The notes beneath the pieces are model-generated. The model was not told the DNA's origin, searched no databases, and saw nothing but the letters and a program-made list of their open reading frames with translations. Source: Nitrososphaerales archaeon (GTDB lineage: Archaea > Thermoproteota > Nitrososphaeria > Nitrososphaerales > Gagatemarchaeaceae). From it: a DNA stretch of 5,713 nucleotides. Location of the stretch: assembly GCA_030040055.1 (NCBI GenBank), contig JASHUK010000102.1, positions 1 through 5,713 on the forward strand, in the 5' to 3' direction. Every line of letters begins with the position of its first letter. The first letter of the stretch is position 1. Of this stretch, positions 1-5,442 are shown piece after piece. The translations under genes were made by a program, and so were the position numbers.

Positions 1-429
1 CCAGAGGTCGAACTCCCTTTCGACCATCTCTATGTCCGAGGCGGGGTCGTGAGACCCAGGCGGCACCTTCCGCCCCTCCTGGTCCGTGGACCCCGAGGCG
101 TCGACCACGTGAATGAGCGCGTCCGCCTGCCTCAGGTCGTCGAGGAACTTGTTGCCGAGCCCCCTGCCCTGCGAGGCCCCTTCCACGAGCCCGGCCACGT
201 CGACCAGTTTGACCGGGATCAGCCTCGTCCCTTCGACGCAGACGGAGTTCCTCGGGCTGTCGGTGACGCGCATCTCCTTGCAGACGCACTGCGTCCGGAG
301 GTAGGCGACACCGACGTTCGGCTGGATGGTGGTGAACGGGTAGTCCGCGATGGGGACGTCCTTGAGCGTCGCTGCTGAGAAGAAGGTCGACTTTCCCACA
401 TTAGGTTTGCCGACGACTCCCACGAGCAC
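1..429 (-). CDS. ychF: YchF/OLA1-type redox-regulated P-loop NTPase, N-terminal part (runs off left edge)
   Basis: The 143 visible residues are the N-terminal part of the TRAFAC-class G domain of the YchF/OLA1 family, cytosolic ribosome-associated NTPases that in studied members prefer ATP to GTP. Seen directly: P-loop GKPNVGKS at residues 7-14, the switch I region around PFTTIQPNVG (31-40), Walker B/G3 motif DVAGL at 77-81, and the stretch GRGLGNKFLDDLRQAD (88-103) followed by IHVVDASG (106-113), all typical of the archaeal branch. The G4/G5 motifs, coiled-coil helical domain and C-terminal TGS domain would lie beyond position 1. The start is taken as GTG at 427-429 because the P-loop then begins a few residues in, as in relatives; a second in-frame GTG at 421-423 is possible. 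A GGGGGAG stretch (437-443) lies 7 nt upstream, but a palindromic TATA box about 27 bp upstream would make the transcript nearly leaderless. It is divergent from the flavoprotein gene. Family assignment is firm; whether it uses ATP or GTP is not visible. Confidence 0.93.
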   Translation of the reverse strand, partial: MLVGVVGKPNVGKSTFFSAATLKDVPIADYPFTTIQPNVGVAYLRTQCVCKEMRVTDSPRNSVCVEGTRLIPVKLVDVAGLVEGASQGRGLGNKFLDDLRQADALIHVVDASGSTDQEGRKVPPGSHDPASDIEMVEREFDLW

Positions 430-452
430 GGTCCCGCTCCCCCGCTGGCCTC

Positions 453-460
453 GTTATAAC
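453..460. promoter_or_regulatory. Palindromic TATA box of a divergent (bidirectional) promoter
   Basis: GTTATAAC is an exact 8-bp palindrome in the middle of the 51-bp gap between two divergent start codons (429 minus, 481 plus). Its centre (456.5) is about 27 bp from the ychF start and about 25 bp from the flavoprotein start. In archaea transcription typically begins about 25 bp from the TATA centre, so both mRNAs would be leaderless or nearly so. Flanking BRE positions differ: the side serving ychF reads CAGACG, purine-rich, and the side serving the flavoprotein reads GCCTC, pyrimidine-rich, so the ychF direction may be stronger. The element is seen in the sequence; its use in both directions is inferred. 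Confidence 0.7.
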
Positions 461-480
461 CGTCTGCCGATCCTCCACTT

Positions 481-1710
481 GTGTTGAGGCGGGTCTGCGT
501 CGTGGGGGCAGGGGGTGCAGGGTTCGAGGCGGCAAGGGAGTCGGCCCTGCGTGGGTGCAGGGTCACGGTCGCCGAAGTGCACGGCACGCCGCCTGACCTC
601 GAGGGCGGCTTGTATCTCGGCCCGGGAAGTGCCCCGGGAAGGTTGGATGCTCTGATGGCGCTTGGGGTGGAGGTTGAGCCTTCAGCCGTGAGGGGGGTCG
701 ACCCGTCGGGTCGGGTCATGGGGACCTGCGGCGGGCCATGGTTCGACTCTGTCGTCATCGCGACCGGGCGCGCCAGCAGCCCGCAGTCGTTCGCCGGATG
801 GAGGATGCCCGGCGTCTTCCACTTCGACGCGGCCGGTTCCTACCCGGCCCTCCGGGACGCGATGCACTCCCTCTCTAGGGCCGTCGTCGCAGGAGGATCC
901 ACCGCATACATTCGGGTCGCGGACAGGCTTGCTGACGCCGGGGTGGAAACCACATTCGTCTTCGACGAGAGTTCCTTCGGGGCACGTCTGGAGCCGCTGA
1001 CGCGGGCCAGGCTGCTCGATGCGGCGAAGAAAAGAGGTCTCGGCCTCGTCGAGGGGCGGGTGGAGAGGGTGATCGGTTCGCGGGGAGTCGAGGCTGCGGC
1101 CGTCTCGGGCCGCGTGATCCCCTGCGAGGCGGTGGTGGTCGAGCCCGATACGAGCCCACGTCATCCGATCGCCGACTGGCTGGCCCTGGGAGACCACGGC
1201 GGGATAGTCGTCGGGGACCGCATGCAGACCAACTCCGGGTCGGTCCTGGCTGCGGGGACGTGCGCCGAGTTCAGGCTCGGGACCCGCTCGTTCCAGGTCT
1301 CGGGGGGCGCCCCGTCGGCCGCCTCGGGGAGGGTGGCGGGAGCCAACGCGTCGGGGGCGGCTCTCGCCTTCGAACCCGTGCCTCTGGCCGAGACTAAGGT
1401 CTTCGGTCTCAGACTGCTCTGCGTGGGGCTGACGGAGGTCGAGGCTCACGCCTCGGGGGTGGAGGCCTCCTCGGCCTCGTCCGAAGAGCACGGCTCCGCC
1501 TGTTCGATCGCCTTCGAGCTACGGAGCGGAAGGGTGCTTGGGGTCCAGCTGCTGGTCCCCGAGGAAGGGGACGCGGCGACGCCGTGGGCGCTGGCACTTC
1601 CCAGGGGGACCACCTTGGAAGACCTCTACGGGGGGTGGCTGGGTTCAACCGATATATCGCCGGTGATAGAAGCCGCCAGGGAGGGGCTCGTGCAGTGCCG
1701 AAGGTTCTGA
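481..1710 (+). CDS. FAD/NAD(P)-type oxidoreductase (NADH oxidase/CoA-disulfide reductase-like), motif-degraded
   Basis: The 409-residue protein has the full layout of class-I pyridine nucleotide-disulfide oxidoreductases of the NADH oxidase/CoA-disulfide reductase type. The FAD Rossmann motif GAGGAG is at 9-14, with an acidic E32 ending the second strand. VVIATG follows at 91-96, then a second Rossmann region at 134-160, the late FAD segment (MQTNSGSVLAAGTCAE, 248-263) and a C-terminal dimerisation-like domain (about 304-400: VFGLRLLCVGLTEVEA, SGRVLGVQLL). Several functional positions are changed. The NAD(P) motif GGGxxGxE reads GGSTAYIR (138-145), the Asp of the usual AAGDCAE is Thr260, and no redox Cys sits at the expected place near residue 42. 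It may therefore have lost pyridine-nucleotide turnover, or use the fold differently. Start is GTG at 481, about 25 bp from the TATA centre with no Shine-Dalgarno, so probably leaderless. It overlaps the following dehydrogenase gene by 16 bp. Fold assignment is good; substrate is unknown. Confidence 0.85.
   Translation: MLRRVCVVGAGGAGFEAARESALRGCRVTVAEVHGTPPDLEGGLYLGPGSAPGRLDALMALGVEVEPSAVRGVDPSGRVMGTCGGPWFDSVVIATGRASSPQSFAGWRMPGVFHFDAAGSYPALRDAMHSLSRAVVAGGSTAYIRVADRLADAGVETTFVFDESSFGARLEPLTRARLLDAAKKRGLGLVEGRVERVIGSRGVEAAAVSGRVIPCEAVVVEPDTSPRHPIADWLALGDHGGIVVGDRMQTNSGSVLAAGTCAEFRLGTRSFQVSGGAPSAASGRVAGANASGAALAFEPVPLAETKVFGLRLLCVGLTEVEAHASGVEASSASSEEHGSACSIAFELRSGRVLGVQLLVPEEGDAATPWALALPRGTTLEDLYGGWLGSTDISPVIEAAREGLVQCRRF
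1651..1658 (+). promoter_or_regulatory. Possible internal TATA box for the serA-like gene
   Basis: GATATATC stands out as AT-rich in GC-rich coding sequence near the 3' end of the flavoprotein gene. Its centre is about 40 bp upstream of the GTG start of the downstream dehydrogenase, which would place transcription start near 1680, just before that gene's Shine-Dalgarno-like stretch. It also encodes codons of the upstream protein, so it may be coincidental. Confidence 0.3.
1679..1686 (+). promoter_or_regulatory. Shine-Dalgarno-like site deciding the start of the serA-like gene
   Basis: GGGAGGGG ends 8 nt before GTG 1695 and complements the 3' end of 16S rRNA. It supports this GTG over the upstream in-frame ATG at 1584, which would add a non-homologous N-terminal extension read out of the flavoprotein gene. 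Unlike the other intact genes here, this one has a clear ribosome binding site, as expected for an internal operon gene. Confidence 0.65.
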
Positions 1711-2603
1711 TATGCGATAACGTCGAGAGGGCGAAGCTGGGGCTGGACCCGTCGATCATGGTCGACTACCGGCCCGACATCTCGAGGGAGGAGCTGCTCC
1801 AGGTCGTCGGAGGCTATGAGGCTCTGATAATCCGTAGCAGGACGAAGGTCGACCGCGAAGTGATAGAAAAGGGGGCGGCCCTGAAGCTGATAGCCCGTCC
1901 CGGGACGGGGCTTGACAACGTCGACGTGGACTACGCGAAGTCTCGCGGTATCTCTGTCGTCAACAGTCCGGAGTCGCTCGTCGAGGGGGTGGCGGAGCAC
2001 GTCACACTGATGATGCTGGCGGCCAGCCGCAGGCTGGTGGAAGCAGACGTGTCCACGAAGGCGGGAAGGTGGGAGAAGAACTCTCTGACGGGGAGGGAGC
2101 TGAAGGGAAAGACGCTCGGCATCGTGGGGCTGGGCAGGATAGGGCGGAGGATCGCCGAAATCGCGGGCGCCCTTGGGATGTCGGTCCTGGTCTACGACGT
2201 GGTCGACATACCTCAGGACGTGGTGGACAGGCTCCGTTGCAGGGTCGTGGGCCTCGACGAGCTATTCCGCTCGTCGGACTATGTGACGCTCCATGTCCCC
2301 CTGACGGACCAGACGCGGCACCTGGTCGACTCCGCCAGGCTCTCTGAGATGAAGAAGGGGGCGATTCTCGTCAACACGTCGAGGGGGGAGGTGATAGACC
2401 AAGCGGCGCTGGTCGCGGCCCTGAAGGAGGGGATGATCGGAGGGGCGGCGCTCGATGTCTTCGAGAAGGAACCTCCGACGGGGGAGATACTAACGGCGCC
2501 GAACGCCATCCTGACCCCCCACATCGGCGGGCAGACGGCTGAGGCGCAAGCCAACGCCATCACCGTGATCGGAGAGAAGGTCAACTCGTTCTTCCGCTGC
2601 TAG
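1695..2603 (+). CDS. serA: D-3-phosphoglycerate dehydrogenase-type D-2-hydroxyacid dehydrogenase (short form)
   Basis: This cytosolic NAD-dependent dehydrogenase most likely oxidises 3-phosphoglycerate to 3-phosphohydroxypyruvate, the first step of serine synthesis. The 302-residue protein begins with the typical first strand PKVLICDN. It has the substrate-loop region RPGTGLDNVDVD (68-79), VAEH at 99-102, the Rossmann motif GLGRIG (145-150) with D168 ending the next strand (NAD rather than NADP), and NTSRGEVID (227-235). The expected catalytic triad is R230, E259 (DVFEKEPP) and H276 (LTPHIGG). It ends directly after the catalytic domain, so the C-terminal ACT regulatory domain of longer SerA proteins, and hence ACT-mediated serine feedback, is absent. 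GTG 1695 is chosen for the Shine-Dalgarno site 8 nt upstream and the homologous N-terminus. The start lies inside the last codons of the flavoprotein gene, suggesting co-transcription. The family is certain; the exact substrate is not, since glyoxylate/hydroxypyruvate reductases share these motifs. Confidence 0.85.
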   Translation: MPKVLICDNVERAKLGLDPSIMVDYRPDISREELLQVVGGYEALIIRSRTKVDREVIEKGAALKLIARPGTGLDNVDVDYAKSRGISVVNSPESLVEGVAEHVTLMMLAASRRLVEADVSTKAGRWEKNSLTGRELKGKTLGIVGLGRIGRRIAEIAGALGMSVLVYDVVDIPQDVVDRLRCRVVGLDELFRSSDYVTLHVPLTDQTRHLVDSARLSEMKKGAILVNTSRGEVIDQAALVAALKEGMIGGAALDVFEKEPPTGEILTAPNAILTPHIGGQTAEAQANAITVIGEKVNSFFRC

Positions 2604-2623
2604 TGCTTCCGGGCCAGCCGAAC

Positions 2624-2636
2624 CTCGGATGCCGAG
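2624..2636 (+). other. Small hairpin between serA-like gene and rpl15e
   Basis: CTCGG-ATG-CCGAG forms a 5-bp perfect stem with a 3-nt loop, 20 bp after the serA-like stop and just upstream of the L15e TATA box. No T-tract follows apart from the TTT of the TATA box, so it is a weak terminator candidate at best. Function is unknown. Confidence 0.3.
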
Positions 2637-2639
2637 AAC

Positions 2640-2647
2640 GTTTATCA
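2640..2647 (+). promoter_or_regulatory. TATA box of the L15e gene
   Basis: GTTTATCA is an AT-rich box in the 71-bp gap before the L15e gene, preceded by a purine/A-containing BRE-like stretch (GAGAAC). Its centre is about 31 bp from the ATG at 2675, giving a predicted leader of only about 5-7 nt. A separate promoter for the ribosomal protein gene is therefore likely. Confidence 0.6.
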
Positions 2648-2660
2648 GCCTATCCGCGGC

Positions 2661-2670
2661 GAGGCGCCTC
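2661..2670. repeat. 10-bp perfect palindrome at the predicted L15e transcription start
   Basis: GAGGCGCCTC is self-complementary over 10 bp and covers the predicted transcription start site (about 2668), 4 bp before the ATG. It could be an operator-like site overlapping the initiator, but in GC-rich DNA a palindrome this short can arise by chance. Confidence 0.25.
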
Positions 2671-2674
2671 TACC

Positions 2675-3127
2675 ATGTACAGCCAGGTCGGGAAGTCTTG
2701 GCAGTCCATCTTCCATGAGAAGGCGGGGGACATAGCCGCCAGGGCGGTCGAGCTCAGAGGGGAGTCGGCCATCCTGAGGCTCGAGAGGCCCTCAAGGATA
2801 GACAGGGCCAGGGCCCTCGGCTACAAGGCGAAGGAGGGGGTGGTCGTGGTACGCGCCCGCGTCTCGCGGGGCGGGATGCGCAAGCAGAGGCCAACCTCAG
2901 GCAGAAGGCCGAAGCACATGGGCGTCCTCAAGATCAAGTCCGACGTGTCCTCTCAGTCGGTCGCGGAGCGCCGCGTCGAGGAGAGGTATCCAAACATGAA
3001 GCTGCTCGGCTCGTACCCGATCTGGAAGGACGGGAGGTACGCGTGGTACGAGTGCGTCCTGATAGACCCCCTGCATCCGGCAATCGTCAAGGACTACAAC
3101 TACAGGCGTGCCCTGGGCGCCGTCTGA
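2675..3127 (+). CDS. rpl15e: Large-subunit ribosomal protein L15e (eL15), short form
   Basis: eL15 is a 23S rRNA-binding protein of the archaeal/eukaryotic large ribosomal subunit. The 150-residue product shows its hallmarks in order: an N-terminal helix (MYSQVGKSWQSIF), LERPSRIDRARALGYKAKEG, the basic rRNA-binding stretch VSRGGMRKQRPTSGRRPKHMG, then RVEERYPNMKLLGSYPIWKDGRYAWYE and VLIDPLHPAIVKD near the end. The protein stops soon after this, whereas halophile and eukaryotic eL15 continue for roughly 40 more residues with a basic, Gly/Arg-rich tail containing a conserved GLTxAGRxxRGL-like segment. That tail is absent here, and the stop is followed within 2 bp by the convergent reductase gene, so it is not hidden in another frame. 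ATG 2675 matches the family N-terminus. There is no Shine-Dalgarno; the TATA box predicts a near-leaderless mRNA. Identification is firm. Confidence 0.95.
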   Translation: MYSQVGKSWQSIFHEKAGDIAARAVELRGESAILRLERPSRIDRARALGYKAKEGVVVVRARVSRGGMRKQRPTSGRRPKHMGVLKIKSDVSSQSVAERRVEERYPNMKLLGSYPIWKDGRYAWYECVLIDPLHPAIVKDYNYRRALGAV

Positions 3128-3129
3128 GC

Positions 3130-4128
3130 CTATCTCTTCATCTCGCTGCTGTGCCCGGGGAAGACCTTCGACGTCGGGTCGATGAACGCCTTCGCCACGT
3201 TCACGGCCATCGCCGCCTGAGAGTAGCCAGTGGCGATCAGGTTCAGCTTCACGCCGTCCCCAGGCCCTGCTATGTCTCCAGCGACGTAGACGCCGGGGAC
3301 GTTCGTCTCCATCTTCCCGTTCGCCCTTATCTCGCGCCCGTCGATCTCCAGCCCCCAGTTCTTTATCGGTCCCAGGTCGGCCCTGAAGCCGATGTTCACG
3401 AGTATCGCATCGACGTCGATGGTTGTCTCGGCCTTGGTCCTGTTGTCGAAAATCACGGCGCTGGTCAGGCGGCTCCCGTCCCCAGTTACGCTCTTCACCT
3501 CGTAGAAGAGCTTTAGGTCGACCGAGGAGTGCATCAGGTCCTGGACGCTCTGCTCGTGCGCCCTGAACACGTCCCTGCGGTGCACCAGCGTTATCTTCGA
3601 CGCCGTGTCCTTCAGGTTGAGGGCCCAGTCGACAGCCGAGTCCCCTCCCCCGACTATCAGCAGCTTCTTCCCCTGGAAGGCCGACTTGTCCTTCACGAAG
3701 TAGTATACCCCCTTCCCCTCGTAGTCCGGCACCCCGGCCGCCTCGAGCCTGTTCGGCGAGAACGCCCCGACCCCCGCCGCCACGAGGACCGCCTTGCTGC
3801 GGTGCTTCGCCCCCTTCTCCGTCAGGAGCTCGAAGACCCCGTCGCTCTTCTGTAGGGCGACGACCCTCTCCCCCAGGACCAGGGTGGGGTTGTACTGCAT
3901 CGCCTGGTCGACCAGGCACTTCACGAGGTCCTTGGCGAGCACTTTGGTGAACCCCGGGACGTCGAAGATGTACTTCTCAGGATAGAGGACGGCGACCTGC
4001 CCTCCTGGCTCCTCCAGGGCGTCTATCAGCTTCGTCTTCATCTGTCTCAGTCCAGCGTAGAACGTGGCGAAGAGTCCTGCGGGGCCTGCCCCTACGATGG
4101 TGAGGTCGAAAACCTCATCTTGGGACAT
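3130..4128 (-). CDS. Ferredoxin--NADP+ reductase, thioredoxin-reductase-like type
   Basis: This 332-residue flavoprotein belongs to the TrxR-like ferredoxin/flavodoxin-NADP+ reductases (Bacillus YumC type), which pass electrons between NADPH and ferredoxin through FAD in the cytosol. Seen in order: FAD motif GAGPAG (13-18), GGQ (42-44), YPEKYIFDVPG (49-59), NADP motif GGGDSA (160-165), HRRDVFRAHE (183-192) whose arginines fit binding of the NADP 2'-phosphate, the late FAD motif YVAGDIAG (281-288) and the tail PGHSSEMKR. The CxxC pair of true thioredoxin reductases is absent: that region reads SAVDW (164-168), and the only cysteine is C71. This, with the YPEKY and PGHSS signatures, separates it from TrxR. 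ATG at 4128 gives the expected N-terminus. A TATA box about 34 bp upstream gives it its own promoter with a leader of about 9 nt and no Shine-Dalgarno. It converges on the L15e gene. Confidence 0.92.
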   Translation of the reverse strand: MSQDEVFDLTIVGAGPAGLFATFYAGLRQMKTKLIDALEEPGGQVAVLYPEKYIFDVPGFTKVLAKDLVKCLVDQAMQYNPTLVLGERVVALQKSDGVFELLTEKGAKHRSKAVLVAAGVGAFSPNRLEAAGVPDYEGKGVYYFVKDKSAFQGKKLLIVGGGDSAVDWALNLKDTASKITLVHRRDVFRAHEQSVQDLMHSSVDLKLFYEVKSVTGDGSRLTSAVIFDNRTKAETTIDVDAILVNIGFRADLGPIKNWGLEIDGREIRANGKMETNVPGVYVAGDIAGPGDGVKLNLIATGYSQAAMAVNVAKAFIDPTSKVFPGHSSEMKR

Positions 4129-4158
4129 TCGGTTCTGGGCTGCCCACCGGCAAACGAT

Positions 4159-4165
4159 GTATAAG
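4159..4165 (-). promoter_or_regulatory. TATA box of the ferredoxin--NADP+ reductase gene
   Basis: On the minus strand the sequence reads CTTATAC, preceded by an A-rich BRE-like GAAGAACG. It lies 11 bp downstream of the truD stop and about 34 bp upstream of the reductase ATG. The BRE region reaches into the truD 3' flank, so truD and the reductase are packed closely but probably transcribed separately. Confidence 0.65.
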
Positions 4166-4176
4166 CGTTCTTCACG

Positions 4177-5442
4177 CTAAGCGAAACCGGCGGCCACGGG
4201 GTCGACGGGCTTGATCGCCTCTCTGAGCAGGACCGTCGCGTAGTTTCCCCTTCCAAGGACGAAGGAGAGCGTCGCATCGGTCCCCTCCTGCTCTACGGTC
4301 GCTTCCTTCACCACCATGGACGGCCTCCTGAACCCCCCTTCCTGGCTGAGCTCGGGCATCTCTTCCACATAGAAGTCCCTCGCTGCCACCCCCTCCTCAG
4401 ACATGACCCTCTCGATGCAGGAGTCGAACCGCGACCCGTAGTTCCTGTACGCGTATCCCACGAGCTGGATCAGCGGGACGGCGCCTTCGCGTATCGGCTC
4501 CCTGACGCCATGGACCTTGGCGACAGAGAGGCCGTCCGCCGAGGGCTCCCCCCAGTTATCCCCCTTCTGGACCTGCGAAGCGTCGATTCCTGACCTGGCC
4601 GCCCTGCTAAGGGTCCGGTTGAACAGGTAAGACTGGAACGCCTGGACATACAGCCTCCTCACCCTGATGGGGACCGCCCTGAGCGCCTTGACCGGGTCGT
4701 CCGGTTGGCGGGAGAGGCTCTCCGCCACCGCCCTCTCTGCGTCCCTCCCTCGGGGGAGGAGCGCCGCCCCCTCAGCGAACCTCCCCGCCTTGATCGCTTC
4801 AGCCGCCTCCAGCCCCCTCTCCCCTCCGGAGGGCCTAGGACTGAGCAGGACCTCGACAGCGCCGGCGAAGTCCCGCCTGACGATGGACCTCCCCACCCTG
4901 TGGGTCAACGCGCCGCCCCCGCCGAACCTCTGGAGGCCGAAGAAGTTGAGTAACCTCGAGCCCTCGCCCGCAGAGAGGACCTTCCGCGACACGTCCACGA
5001 AGCCGGCGCAGCACTCCCTGGCCGTGACCCTGAACCTGTTGCCGGCGGCCGAGCCCCTCGACAGCGGCCGGGGGACGTATCCCACCAGCTTTGCGGAGAA
5101 GCCCCTGCCTTCGACGACCGACGGAGTCCGCGCCCTCGTGCTGGTCGGGGTGGCGTACTGCGTCGACGTGGAGACCTTGTCCTTCATTCCTGACGTGCTC
5201 ACCCTGCTCTTGAGGGCGTCGCCCATCATCCTCTCGAGGTGGATCGTGTCGACCAGGCGCTTCTCCACTTTGTAGAGCGGGAAGTAGCCGTCGACGGGTG
5301 ATGCGGACACCGGGAGCTCGCCGAATATCTCTTCGACCTGGAAGTCCTCCGGGGCCGCCTTCAGCCTGGCAGGGCATGGCGGGAAGTCGGTGGCATAGCA
5401 CTCCATCCCGACCTCCCGCTCGACGGCGGGCGGGTCGTTCAT
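4177..5442 (-). CDS. truD: tRNA pseudouridine synthase D (TruD)
   Basis: TruD isomerises a specific uridine of tRNA (U13 in E. coli) to pseudouridine. The 421-residue product has the usual archaeal length and motifs: PEDFQVEEI (31-39), the catalytic motif SGMKDKVSTSTQ with nucleophile D88 (84-95), GNRFRV (134-139), NFFGLQRFGG (166-175), AFQSYLFNRTLS in the second half, LVGYAY, and the C-terminal GRGNYATVLLREAIKP. The TruD-specific insertion lies between about residues 190 and 330. The catalytic motif is slightly unusual, with VST where many relatives have RAx. The start ATG at 5442 overlaps the pth2 stop as ATGA, implying translational coupling, and the extra N-terminal residues resemble those of archaeal TruD (PxxExxxG...YxTD). 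An internal ATG (codon 13, 5404-5406) preceded by GGAGGT is a weaker alternative. Confidence in function is high; the target position in archaeal tRNA is inferred from the family. Confidence 0.94.
   Translation of the reverse strand: MNDPPAVEREVGMECYATDFPPCPARLKAAPEDFQVEEIFGELPVSASPVDGYFPLYKVEKRLVDTIHLERMMGDALKSRVSTSGMKDKVSTSTQYATPTSTRARTPSVVEGRGFSAKLVGYVPRPLSRGSAAGNRFRVTARECCAGFVDVSRKVLSAGEGSRLLNFFGLQRFGGGGALTHRVGRSIVRRDFAGAVEVLLSPRPSGGERGLEAAEAIKAGRFAEGAALLPRGRDAERAVAESLSRQPDDPVKALRAVPIRVRRLYVQAFQSYLFNRTLSRAARSGIDASQVQKGDNWGEPSADGLSVAKVHGVREPIREGAVPLIQLVGYAYRNYGSRFDSCIERVMSEEGVAARDFYVEEMPELSQEGGFRRPSMVVKEATVEQEGTDATLSFVLGRGNYATVLLREAIKPVDPVAAGFA

Noticed and set aside
219..758. 179-residue minus-strand frame covering the divergent promoter
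   Set aside because: It runs through the promoter and into ychF in a different frame; Ser/Pro/Arg-rich with no motif.
1252..1270. Frameshift explaining loss of the GDCAE Asp in the flavoprotein
   Set aside because: GGGGACG could be read as G-D in a shifted frame, but the current frame continues with the expected CAE and a family-like C-terminal domain, so a single indel would break the rest.
682..1491. 269-residue minus-strand frame inside the flavoprotein gene
   Set aside because: Composition rich in Pro, Arg, Gly and Asp with no recognisable motifs; it is antisense to a gene with clear FAD-binding motifs, and long antisense frames are common in GC-rich DNA.
1584..1694. Longer serA-like protein starting at ATG 1584
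   Set aside because: The extra 37 residues are the flavoprotein gene read in another frame, the homologous N-terminus (PKVLICDN) begins right after GTG 1695, and a Shine-Dalgarno site sits 8 nt before that GTG.
2603..2674. In-frame upstream extension of L15e to 2603
   Set aside because: The extension runs through the TATA box and hairpin and resembles no L15e; MYSQ at 2675 matches the family N-terminus.
2897..3919. 340-residue open frame on the minus strand across L15e and the reductase gene
   Set aside because: It is a Gly/Arg/Glu-rich, low-complexity shadow of the reductase gene, overlapping two confidently identified genes in other frames.
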